Of a DNA stretch of 64,000 bases, positions 43,770 through 53,541 are shown piece by piece; positions within the stretch are counted from its first letter, which is position 1, and every line of letters begins with the position of its first letter. The stretch lies in contig NQMI01000153.1 in the NCBI GenBank assembly GCA_002270565.1, positions 1 through 64,000 on the forward strand, read 5' to 3'. The notes under the pieces are model-generated. The model searched no databases and was not told where the DNA came from. It saw nothing but the letters and a program-made list of their open reading frames with translations. Both the position numbers and the translations under genes were made by a program. Source of the stretch: Stenocarpella maydis (taxonomy: Eukaryota; Ascomycota; Sordariomycetes; Diaporthales; Diaporthaceae).

Positions 43770-45046
43770 ATTGACTGGCAATACATGATCATAAGTGGAG
43801 ATTTACTGTGGAGAGATTTGTTTTTCCGTGTTGATTTTGCTCACAACTATCATGAATCGAGTACGCAAGCAACTTCAGAGCCTCCAGTATTCTATTCCTG
43901 AAGGAGGTGAGATTCTGGGGCAGGCCACAAGATATCAGTAGGCCGGAGGACATATACAGATAACTTATCCAAGAAGCCTTGTATTCAAGGGGGCGCGGAC
44001 ACCTATAATGCACTGCAATCCACTTCCCAGAAACTTGCAGCCCACTCTTATGTGCACTGCTGATACTTCTAATCTGGGGCAGCCTTGGCTGATTTCTTCT
44101 CCTCAACACCAACGCACACGCTTCGTGGACAATCAATCAATTAGCTATGCTTAAGAAGCATATCTTCTGGTTGCCGTACGAGAGATTCGAAGCCTGCTGT
44201 GCCCTTACGAATTATGTGGTTCCTTTTATCCCCCGACCCACATGCAATAGAGCATTGCATGTATTTTGTGATTGTCAACTCCTCTGAGCAGATTATGCTA
44301 AGGGAATGAAAGATACCTAGACAATCAGCATATTGCCGAGGCGTAAGAATATGGATATTCGAAGATACAGCACGAAACGGATGGTATACAAACACGTTAT
44401 TAACTACCTACCTAGGTAATCAGCCTTGGCACCAGGCATCCCAAGGAGCACCTCCAAGCCCCCAGGCTGGCACTTGAACTGAGTAGAAGGGATGATTAGG
44501 CCTCTGGGTCGAGCGCCGGCGAGTGGCCGGTAGTCCTTTCCTGGGCACCACTTGAGGTCCAACCTAGTATAAGCGAGATCCATTTTCAGAGTGAAGTTTG
44601 TACGGAGCGGTGTTTGCCGAGGCTGCTTATTTGCTAGCGTCTTATACATCATCCGTTTGGTGTTGTATGAATCCACATTCAGACGTAATATCTGACCAGC
44701 TTATAAATCCACCTTGTCTTCTGCCTGTCCCCGTATGACAAATCTCACACGATCCACACCAAAGTTGTAACGATGTGAAGAAACACAGAGTTGCAAGACC
44801 ACAATACAGAAGGCAAGATGTGAGATTACGCACACAGATACTTTCAACATGTTCAACTGCGGTCTTGATATTTTTTTTGTCGACATTCGCAGCATCTTTG
44901 GAGACAACTTTGATTGCAGGAACTCTTGAATTATAAATGGCTACGGCCTCCTGCCTCAATTTCGTGTGCGGTCTCCCTCTTTTCACATCTCCAGACTTAC
45001 CATATAGTCTATCATCCCCGCCCTGCTGTCTTCCACAGTCTATACA
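43770..45046. other. Intergenic stretch, no gene recognised
   Basis: About 1.3 kb with unrecognised short ORFs. A TATAAA at 44,932-44,937 lies 110 bp before the next gene. Confidence 0.5.
44932..44937 (+). promoter_or_regulatory. TATA box of the VOC-protein gene
   Basis: TATAAA (within TTATAAATGG) occurs about 110 bp upstream of the ATG at 45,047. Confidence 0.4.
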
Positions 45047-45490
45047 ATGGCTTCCCTCATTGATTGTGTTTTTCTCACGGTCCGCGACATCCCCAGATCG
45101 ATTGCATTTTACAAAAAGGCTCTCCTGCCCATGGGGATTACACATGTACTCGACTACGACGGAAAGGACGCGCCTTTCGATCATCCCAAGCTGCACGGGT
45201 TCGGCAGAGACGGGCGCCTTTTCTTTTGGATTCGGAAGGGCACGTCTGCCAACACCGGAGGCACACATGTTGGCTTTGCTGCCAAGAGCCAGGCAGAAGT
45301 CAACTCCTGCTACGAAGCAGCTATCAAAGCGGGAGCAACACCCAACGATTCTCTGGGCGGGGCCCCAGGAGCGCGGACTTGGTACGACTCTCAGTCAAGG
45401 TACTATGCAGCAAATGTCTTGGACCCAGATGGGTACAGCCTCGAGTTTACGTACAAGAGCTTCCAGCATCCTGCTCCAGGGACAGACTGA
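45047..45490 (+). CDS. VOC-superfamily (glyoxalase/dioxygenase fold) protein
   Basis: A single-exon gene of 147 residues. The pattern is one vicinal-oxygen-chelate module pair: CVFLTVRDIPRSIAFYKKAL, the first beta-alpha-beta unit, with a central RLFFWIRKG strand, then THVGFAAKSQAEVNSCYEAA. The final unit, YYAANVLDPDGYSLEF, ends in the conserved D-P-D-G-x-x-x-E motif whose glutamate often binds metal. Candidate metal ligands are H in THVGF and E in LEFTYK. This type covers glyoxalase-like, dioxygenase-like and fosfomycin/bleomycin-resistance-like proteins, so the substrate cannot be assigned. Probably cytosolic. Confidence 0.85.
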   Translation: MASLIDCVFLTVRDIPRSIAFYKKALLPMGITHVLDYDGKDAPFDHPKLHGFGRDGRLFFWIRKGTSANTGGTHVGFAAKSQAEVNSCYEAAIKAGATPNDSLGGAPGARTWYDSQSRYYAANVLDPDGYSLEFTYKSFQHPAPGTD

Positions 45491-45779
45491 GTTAAATGCA
45501 CGGAATAACAACGGTTGTCAGTGGCCGATGTCACGACACAAGACCGCACGGATTAAGAATGGCAATGTGGTCGTCGGATGGAGCGGTATTTAAAAGAGGG
45601 CACTTCAAAATAGAAATCACCCTTGATGACTCATTCGCGTACCCGGAGTTGAGGTCCTCTCCATCAAACCAGTCTACGGCCACATGTGCAACTTCATACG
45701 TACAGCTAAAAGTAACATACCCGTCCCACATTTGGCGCACCCTATATTTAGCACACCCTTACCGCCAACTATACCACTA

Positions 45780-46320
45780 TTCCTAATTTTAACTGTTACC
45801 TATAATAATAATTAAGTTCTTTTTTTATTAATATTAAGGAATTATTAGAGTTAATATTATTATTAAGTAATAAAGCCTTAATAATAAAAATAAAGAGTTA
45901 TTAAAATATAATTAAATTAAAATAGGGACTATATTAAAATAACAGATAAGCATAAAGTTAGCTATAGAATATATTAATTTTTAATAATAGTTGCCTACTC
46001 TAAAAAGAAGTTATTACCGCAGGCGTTGGCCAGCAGAGGGCTATTTATAAGCAGCAGGGGCAGCAGGGCCCTTATTGATAAAGGCACACAGCCCCAGAGC
46101 CCAGGAGCCCCCAGGCCCTAACATATATCAGGAGTTATGTAGCCAGAAGCCTAGAAACTCTAGAAGCTTAAGGAATACTTTTTAAAAGTAGCTATTTAAA
46201 CTAATATAATTAAGCTATTAGTTAAATACTAGCTAATCTAGCTATTACTCCTTTAATAATTCTATTATTTCATTATTACTAAAGCTATACCTCTTAATTC
46301 TTATACCTAGCTCTCGTTGA
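45780..46320. repeat. Small AT-rich island with RIP-like composition
   Basis: About 540 bp of TAAT/TTAA-rich sequence (45,785-46,010 and 46,140-46,310) flank a short GC-richer core (46,015-46,135) with CAG and CCC runs. Edges are fairly sharp against normal-GC gene sequence. No ORF survives. It is best read as a degraded repeat fragment; the element cannot be identified. Its neighbours, the VOC gene and Tim8, are intact. Confidence 0.65.
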
Positions 46321-46691
46321 CCGCAGTTAATGCGGCAGCCTGATGCTTAGCAGAAGCTGAATTTCTTCATGAGAAGATCTAGAAATACAGGAGCCTTGCA
46401 ATAGATGATTGATGAATCAAAATTCATGATCATTCTGACTGAGACTGCGGATTCTCTCATTAAGACACGGCGGTTCGACGGTTGTGGTTGACCTCGAATC
46501 TTGTGGTGGGTGATCAAAGGTGCAGGGGTCTTGACAAGGGTTAAAGCACCTGATTAGATAACAAAGCTGAAATAAAGATTCTGAGCGTCACTCATTTTCA
46601 ACAAGCCCAAGGCCTCGTAATAGCACCCCCAGCCCTACAACCAGCACAAAACAGCAAGCTTTCCTAGCGAAATCAGTCAACCCACGAAGCC

Positions 46692-47059
46692 ATGGACGCC
46701 TCCACCATCGACCAGGCCGACCTCGACCGTCTCACCGACAAGGACAAGCAGGACCTGCGCCAGTTCATCCAGAACGAGCAGCAGCGCACTCGGATCCAGG
46801 CCCGTATGCGACCGACCCTCTCCCCGCCAGCACCAAACCCAGTGCGCAGTGTTGTTGTTCCGAGCTAACCAAGAATCTCTTCCGGCGGACAGAATCCCAC
46901 GACCTGACGGAGACGTGTTTCAAGAAGTGCGTCACGGGGGCCTTCAAGAACGGCAAGCTGGAGAAGGGCGAGGAGTCGTGCCTGACGAACTGCGTGGACC
47001 GCTTCATGGACGTCAGCCTGCTATCCGTAAAACATCTGCAGAGCATGCGCCAGGGCTAG
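46692..47059 (+). CDS. TIM8: Mitochondrial intermembrane-space chaperone Tim8
   Basis: Two exons, 46692-46803 and 46893-47059, surround an 89-bp intron (GTATGC...GACAG); the product is 92 residues. The protein is short and charged with the twin CX3C signature of small TIMs: C-FKK-C in [16 protein letters not shown] and C-LTN-C in [14 protein letters not shown]. The sequence [16 protein letters not shown] is typical of Tim8 rather than Tim9, 10 or 13. With Tim13 it escorts membrane-protein precursors across the intermembrane space. It uses no cleavable presequence, and none is seen. The internal splice falls two residues before the conserved block, as in many fungal small-TIM genes. Confidence 0.95.
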
Positions 47060-47480
47060 GTTGGATACTCGATAAGACAAATTCCGTTGAATCGCCACAA
47101 GAATAGGCAATACCGCTCTGGTTCTATGACGGCGCACAGGAACCACAAGAATATTGGGAGAACCCGGACGCATGGGTTGCATCATATGTTGAGCCCGGGA
47201 CTACAGTCTCGTCAAAGGGACATGATATTATATTTTTAAGACAAGATAAGTCATGCAGAAGAGGGATCACACGGGTTTCGGTAGACAATTCCGTTCCTAG
47301 CAGCACGCACGCATCTAGAGGCGCATGGTCATGAGAGGACAAGCACGTGTCAATTCATTCAATTGGTATACCCTTCAGAACCCTTGACGCCAATGGATGC
47401 CATAATCCCCTCCAATTTTTTTTGATGGGTATTCGCAGACCCTCCCAAATCACTGCAATAGCCTACTTTCCACAAGAAAC
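47060..47480. other. Convergent spacer, no gene recognised
   Basis: About 420 bp between the 3' ends of Tim8 and the uL23 gene, without features beyond a T run near 47,415. Confidence 0.5.
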
Positions 47481-48300
47481 TTAGACCAGGGCCAGCTTGG
47501 TGGCAGCAATGTCGAGGGCGTCGACGTCAGGGGTCAGACGGGCGTAAGCCTTCTTCTTGCCATCAGGACTGCAACACCAAGTTAGCGATTGCCTCCCATC
47601 TTAGGTGTTCATGGTCCACGTTATCATACCGGATGAGAGTGTTGATCTTGACAGTATCAATGTCATACAGCTTCTTCAGGGCGTCCTTGATCTGAGCCTT
47701 GTTGGCCTTGATGTCGACGATGAAGACGAGAGTGTTGTTCTCCTCGATCTTCTTCATGGCGCTCTCGGTGTTGAGAGGGTGGACGATGATCTTGTGCTCA
47801 TCGAGACGGGGTTGGTGGTGGATGGCCTTGCGGGGGTACTTGGGGGTGCGAGCCAGAGACAGCGTCTTGGGCTGGCGGAAGGTGGTCGAAGTCCTGACCT
47901 TGACCTTCTTGTGGGAGTGAACCTGGAGCACGGGCATCTCGTCAGCACAAGGGTGCCAGAGTCACTGCAGCGCGCGATGCGAGAGCAAGACGTCGACGGA
48001 TTACTTACGCCCTTCAACGCAGCCTTGGCCGCGTTCTTGGCCGAGGTCTTGCCCTTGGAGGTGCCTGTTTTTAGAATGACGCATCAGCAATCGCTCTTTC
48101 CCGGAGAAAGAACTCGCAAAATCTGCTGCTGCTGGAATGCATCGTCGCCTGAGGGAGGGTTCATGCGATCGAGGTTTGTCGTGCGTCAGCGGTCGGTGAG
48201 GACCTCGCCCTTGCCCTCAGGGTGGAAGCGCTGGCAACAACATCTCGAGCGATGAAAAAATTCGGTCTCAAGGTGTCGAACCTGTCTTGGAGGGAGCCAT
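47481..48300 (-). CDS. RPL25: 60S ribosomal protein uL23 (yeast L25)
   Basis: Four exons: 48300-48282, 48064-48009, 47922-47630 and 47568-47481. Introns are 217, 86 and 61 bp. Exon 1 is only 19 nt (MAPSKT plus one base). I placed it by the MAPSK start and the phase match to [19 protein letters not shown]. The last exon gives [14 protein letters not shown] and ends in TKLALV. The 151-residue product carries the basic N-terminal extension used for nuclear import and the globular domain with [16 protein letters not shown] and [13 protein letters not shown]. The protein sits at the polypeptide exit tunnel and contacts SRP and nascent-chain factors. Three introns, the first in the start region, are usual for fungal ribosomal-protein genes. 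It is divergent from the rRNA methyltransferase gene. Confidence 0.93.
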
Positions 48301-48608
48301 TCCGAATTCTCTGCGGGAGGGATGCGTCGTTGAATTCGAAGTCGTGGATATCTGGGAAGAGTCGTTGGTTACCAGAGGTTCGGAAGGAAATTCTGGAAAA
48401 GTTTTGGGGCTTGAGTAGGCGGCATTACAACAAATGGTGGGCCGACGTGTCTGCCAGGTGGCAGCCGGCTGGTGGCTTGCAGACCATGTTCACTCATTGG
48501 ATGCGGCTCCCTCCCGTCTACTCGTGCCAAAACTTCACAGACCACACCTCACCGCACTCAACGCAAGGTGTCATCTGAACTCCCTTGAAAAGTGACTCAG
48601 AGACGAAG
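48301..48608. promoter_or_regulatory. Shared divergent promoter of uL23 and Bmt2
   Basis: The start codons of the two divergent genes are 308 bp apart. Both products act on the large ribosomal subunit. I see no TATA box, as is usual for ribosomal-protein promoters. Shared control is an inference from spacing and function. Confidence 0.45.
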
Positions 48609-49523
48609 ATGGGCGTTAGCATGAAGAAACGACCCAAGCTCAGCTTGACTGCTGGCCGGCCGCCAACGCTCCAGAAACCACCAAAGTCCATCTCACGGAA
48701 AGCAACGAGGACACTCATCAACCAGATTCACACCCTGGAAAAAAGGAGAAAGCAAGCGGCTCAAAGGGGCGATACGGTGGCAGAAGCTGCCATAGCCGCC
48801 GAAATCGCCTCTCTAGGCGGAATCGAGAAGTACCAGCAGGCAAGCCTCCAGGGTCAGAGGAATGACCGCGGGGGAGACAGCTCCAAGGTCTTGTTGGACT
48901 GGCTGAAGCCGGTCGAACCAAGCCTCCGTGCTCTGGCAAACTCGGACCCACTGCGCCGCCTACGCATGTTGGAGGTCGGCGCGCTGAGCACGACGAATGC
49001 GTGCTCGCTCAGCGGTCTTTTCGACATCGTCCGCATTGACCTGAACAGCCAGGCAGAGGGAATCTTGCAACAGGACTTCATGGAGCGAGCCCTCCCCGAG
49101 AACGATTCCGAACGGTTCGATATCATCAGCCTTTCATTGGTGCTCAATTTTGTTCCTGAAGCCGGTGGCAGAGGTGACATGCTTCTCCGCACTCTCGACT
49201 TCCTTCACCCGCCGTCACGCTTCAGAGACGGGACGAATGCAGTGCTGAAACGGCACTTCCCAGGTCTCTTCCTCGTCCTACCTGCGCCCTGTGTCTCGAA
49301 CTCGCGCTACCTGGATGGGGAGAAACTCAATGCCATCATGACGGCCCTTGGATACCAGGTGACGGAATCCAAGACTACCCAGAAACTCGTCTACTATCTT
49401 TGGACGCGGGCTGTCGATAGCCCCCCGCTCCGCCGGATTGGCGCATCCTTCACCAAGAAAGAGCTACGCTCGGGTGCGTCGCGCAATAACTTCGCCATCG
49501 TTCTCAAAACCCGCCCGGAATGA
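48609..49523 (+). CDS. BMT2: 25S rRNA adenine-N1 methyltransferase Bmt2
   Basis: A single exon of 304 residues. The start is the ATG at 48,609; a second ATG at 48,621 is possible. A basic N-terminus (KKRPKLSLTAGRPP) suits nucleolar localisation. A helical segment (RTLINQIHTLEKRRKQA) and then a Rossmann-fold methyltransferase domain follow, with MLEVGALSTTNACSLSG as motif I, VRIDLNSQAEGILQQDF around the SAM adenosine, and FDIISLSLVLNFVPEAGGRG as motif IV. These match Bmt2, which makes m1A2142 in yeast 25S rRNA. The LVLNFVP stretch is diagnostic of the family. The C-terminal FTKKELRSGASRNNFAIVLK is also conserved. Intergenic spacing to uL23 suggests co-regulation. Confidence 0.92.
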   Translation: MGVSMKKRPKLSLTAGRPPTLQKPPKSISRKATRTLINQIHTLEKRRKQAAQRGDTVAEAAIAAEIASLGGIEKYQQASLQGQRNDRGGDSSKVLLDWLKPVEPSLRALANSDPLRRLRMLEVGALSTTNACSLSGLFDIVRIDLNSQAEGILQQDFMERALPENDSERFDIISLSLVLNFVPEAGGRGDMLLRTLDFLHPPSRFRDGTNAVLKRHFPGLFLVLPAPCVSNSRYLDGEKLNAIMTALGYQVTESKTTQKLVYYLWTRAVDSPPLRRIGASFTKKELRSGASRNNFAIVLKTRPE

Positions 49524-52159
49524 GAGGAAGTAATCGCATCGATGGATTTCACCCCTTCTCTGATCTCATGCGTGCCGCGTAAGCCATCGGACAACCGCCA
49601 GTCCCGATAAGACGAAAAGCAGTTCGCACCTTCATCCCGGGATCAGCGTCACGGACCCGGCCAGACCTTCACCGTAAGTTATCACGAGACAAACCTTCCC
49701 GATACACCTCCGGGTGTAACTTGCCCTTTGCGCTCAACAGCTCAGAAAGCTTGGCTACTAAACTTTCACCTGAGCAGCCGCCAGAGCGGTTCCGCCTTGT
49801 CGTTGACGCACAGAAAACGCGCGAGTCGGCAGGATCGGCTCTTCTCGTCATCTGGGCTTGGACCAAGTCGTCGACCGTGAAGGACTACCATTAGTGATGT
49901 TAGTGTCAATCGGTCAATCACGCCACCCAGTGGTGTCGCAAGGTCTTGATCCGACGTCGTCTCTGCGGCTGCCATAACTGCCATGGTCTCTTTGCATTTG
50001 AACAGGTGCCTTGGAGTAGGATTGGCCATGATTTGTTGGCGGTGACCAGCAATATCGACTGTCAAATCGGACGGCCAAGCTCAAAATGCCGCATATCGTC
50101 CATTACACTGTCCTGTGCAGCCCGCACAGTACGACGAGATGCCATCGAGCAGAATGGAAAGGGGTAGAGACTTGAGCCTCGGCCCAGAGGACTGGGACGT
50201 GGCTACCAAGGACCTCCCATTGGGGCTTTTCAGAGATGGACAAAATAAGGTGCTCAAGCGCAGCACGGACTTGAAGTCTAAATACTCATGTGATGTCCAA
50301 ACACCTCCAACGGGCAATGGGCTCACCTCGGGCGCGCATGGGCGACGCAGTGGGCGGAGTCTATTGCCAGCTGCTTCTTCAGTGCCACGGGATGGAGTTG
50401 AGTCGGACATCGCGTAGGCTACCGTTCTCGGCAATCTATTTGTGGCCATCAAAGCCCACACTGGATCATGAAAATATGGGGGTTTCATGATAATGACACA
50501 GCTGCAATTTATGTATTTGATCATTGGCACGTAGGCACGGGTTAGTCGCCGAAGTTCATGCGCAGCGAGTGATGAACATCTCGGCGTTTCCTACAACGCG
50601 GTTGGTTGATAGGACCTCTCGGGGCCCAGTAGGAGCATTGCACTGGCCCGACTAGCAAACGTTGGACGTGACGAAATATCAGCATAGTTGATAAGGTCGT
50701 CGAGGCGAACCGTCAGGGCGGATACCTCCCGTGCCGGAGCGGATGGACGTCCCGCCCAGGACAGATCAAACAGAACGGCGGCCCCTCCTCGCTTTAGACA
50801 TCAATGGTGATGTTCCCACGGCCGGAACCTTGCTTCGTCTGATGAGCTAACAGTTGAGGGAAAAGCCACAATTTTCTAGACTCGTGCAGGAGTCAGGGGA
50901 GACCTTTTCTTCTTTTGCAGCTCTATCCCCCCAGAGTATACTTGCTGATGGGCGAGACGCCGCCCTTCACGCTGCCCCCCCCCCCTAGCACCGGCCCTTC
51001 CTGCAAGCTATCAGCGACCGCGCCCTCCAGCCCCTCGGACGGCGTGGGCGAGTTGTAAGGGGCCCAGCGTTCGGGAGCACTTCCCCGTCCAAAGCTCTCC
51101 CGCTACCAGCAAGCGCTGCATTGGGCGTCGCCCGGCGGGACAGGTTGGCCCGTGACTGCATGCATACTGACTGGGGTGCAGCGGCGTTTCGTCTCTATTC
51201 TCCTCCGAGAGTGCTCAGGCCATGATAACCTCATTCACACACGATGATGGGACGATGAGGCGACCGCCAGTTCCTTTGGCCTTTGCTTCCCTCCACTGTC
51301 CACCGCCCACCCCTGGCCCCGCATTTGGGGAGAGGGAGGAAGCTCTGGCCCTGTACCACCACCTCCAGACGTGAGGGGTGCCACCATTGACGAATCAGGA
51401 TTCGAGCCCGGCGAGTAATGGTGGAGCAGGTGACCGGGTGATCGAAACCGGAACTGGGGAGCTGGAGGAGAATCGGAAACGTATGTACTTCGCCTTTCTT
51501 GTCTTACCCCGGATATTGGCTTAGAACAGCTCGGCGATCTCTGTGCATCGCAAACCCTAGTCGTGGACGGGCATGCTGATGGCCTTGTCTGTCTGTCCGT
51601 CTGGGACCCATGTTTCGAGGCGGAGTGCTTGGTACACTAGATTCGGTCTTGGGATTGGCGATAAGTGGCCTGTGTCCAAGTGACGTTGGCGACCGCAGCT
51701 TGAGTGCTCGCGTGGATACGCTCGTACTATGTATGCGGTCTGAGTCGAAAGGCGCTGAGTCACAAGGATGTCCGGGGGTTACCTAGGTAGCTTCATATAG
51801 GTACCACAACATTTGTTTCAATTAGTATCCACGCTCTGGTTCAATGTCGTCTCATTGCAAGGTCTCTTGCTTACTCTACGGTATCAGAGCTTGCATTGAT
51901 GAACAGCATATTTCCCGCTATCATCAAGAGGGACAGAGGGAGTGATACATTGTCCCATTCGAGGTTGTGCACGGGCAAGATCAACGAACAGGTAGAGAGG
52001 GGGGGGGGTGGCAGATATCATCATGTACAACTTTGATAGCCTTATTCACGGCGCAATTGGTGCAATTCCATGGAAAGCGTGGGCTTGATGACGTTGGCCT
52101 GTTCCTCGGAACAATTGAAGACGAATGCCAGCTCTCTACTTCGGCCGGCGTCAGGTAAA
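49524..52159. other. 2.6-kb intergenic stretch, no gene recognised
   Basis: Only short overlapping ORFs are present, the longest about 150 codons without similarity. A run of nine or more C lies near 50,978-50,987. A TTCGA-containing segment near 51,400 was checked for a tRNA and rejected. No repeats larger than a few bases were seen. Confidence 0.5.
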
Positions 52160-53541
52160 CTAAGCTCCCAGTGATGAGATCTCATCGAAGTTGCTGATGA
52201 CCTTGTGCTGCCTCTCAATATCCGCCGGCAGGTCCGAGTTCCCTGGTCTCCGGACGACAAAGCTCTTCATGCCAGCCACCTTGGCCGCCTCGACCTCCTT
52301 GACATTGTCGCTCAAGAACAACCAGCGGCTAGGCGGGTACTGATCACGAGTGGCCGCGATCTTGGCATAACTTGACGCTTCTGTCTTGAGACCAGCGTTC
52401 ACCGTGTCGAAGTAGTCCGAGATAAGAGGGTTGAGGTCGGCCGGCTCCGAATCGGTGTATCTGAACAATAGTTTCTGGGCGGGTACAGACCCACTGGAGT
52501 AGATGATGATCTCCAGACCCTTTTCCTTCCATTCACGGAGCTGAGGCGCGACGTCGTCAAAGAGCGGTGCCTTGAGCTGGCCAGACTTGTAGCCGCTCTC
52601 CCACAGGTATCCCTGAAGGGCCTTGAGATAAGAGATCTTGACGTCGCGGGCCATCAGATCCTGCACGTGAGCCTGGAAAGCCTCGGGCGACGCCTTGTAC
52701 TCGGCTGGGAAGGCATCTCTGTAAGGGACGAACTCTGGGTCTTCCCACTTGGACTTCAAAGTTTGAGGGATGGTGTCTAGGGCATAGGGGAACTAGATGG
52801 GATGTGATGGTCTCGTCAGTGAGACGATCGCCGGCTGCTACCGCATATCCAAACACAACTGAAAACCGTCCCGGGGACGAACAAAGAAGATGGGGGCACG
52901 GCATGAGCACAAGCACCTTGGGCCTCGCAGGATGTGACATCAGCTAGCGGGCTGGCTGGCTGGCTGGCTGGCTGCCTGCCTGCCCGACTATCGACAGTCC
53001 CAGAATGGACACTTGTCCCAGCGTCAGGACGGGAACGGGAACGGATGGGGGACATCCCATAGGCCTGGCTGCTTGGGGCCAGGTCGCGTGCATGCAGATG
53101 GAGTAGGGAAAATGGAGACAACTGAGGAGAAAGGGAAGATCAATGTGCCCACCAGAACAGCCTTCACGAATGAGATGGGGCAGACGGTACCCTCTGTCAG
53201 AGATGCTCATCAGCTCATTTGTCCGGGGCTAGCGCAACGCTCGCATCTGGATTTGGAGGCGCATCGCAGGGTGGTGACGACTGGCGACGGGGCTGTTGGG
53301 AGAAACGTGACGATGGGAGACTGCATCTAGCAAGTCATGAGCCCGCAGGGTCCAGAAGTGCAGCGACGGTGTTGGCAGGAGGATGCAGGTTTCCTGACCT
53401 CCAGACTGGGCGCGTGCTGGCTGGTGATGTGAACCTGCAGCCAGCTGGTGTGCCTCGCCTGAACTTTTCTCCCTTGGTCTTCATTTCTTGCTCCTTACCT
53501 ATGTCTAGCAAGACGACCTTCACAGAGGCTAATTCCGCCAT
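52160..53541 (-). CDS. UTR4: Enolase-phosphatase E1 of the methionine salvage pathway
   Basis: Three exons, 53541-53499, 53193-53153 and 52792-52160, give 238 residues, the usual length. Exon 1 encodes MAELASVKVVLLDI, and exon 2 continues EGTVCPISFVKAVL, rebuilding the HAD motif I region D-I-E-G-T. Exon 3 begins FPYALDTIPQTLKSKW and carries IIIYSSGSVPAQKLLF, the motif II Ser, then WLFLSDNVKEVEAAK for motifs III and IV. The enzyme enolises and dephosphorylates 2,3-diketo-5-methylthiopentyl-1-phosphate, returning methylthioadenosine carbon to methionine. Two unusually long introns (305 and 360 bp) interrupt the N-terminus, so exon 2 is only 41 nt. Splice sites are GTAAGG...GACAG and GTGGGC...CTAG. 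The second intron holds a GGCT repeat. Confidence 0.93.
52950..52984. repeat. (GGCT)n/(GCCT)n microsatellite in a Utr4 intron
   Basis: Six GGCT units (52,950-52,973) are followed by GCCT units. It lies in intron 2 of the enolase-phosphatase gene. Length variation here should not affect coding sequence. Confidence 0.85.

Noticed and set aside
44937..45593. 218-codon frame starting at an upstream ATG and overlapping the VOC gene
   Set aside because: Out of frame with the VOC protein, no domain, and its ATG lies in the TATA element region. It is probably not transcribed from there.
51385..51430. Possible tRNA T-arm (ATTCGAGCC)
   Set aside because: The flanking bases do not pair into a T stem, and no anticodon arm or acceptor stem can be formed at the right spacing on either strand.
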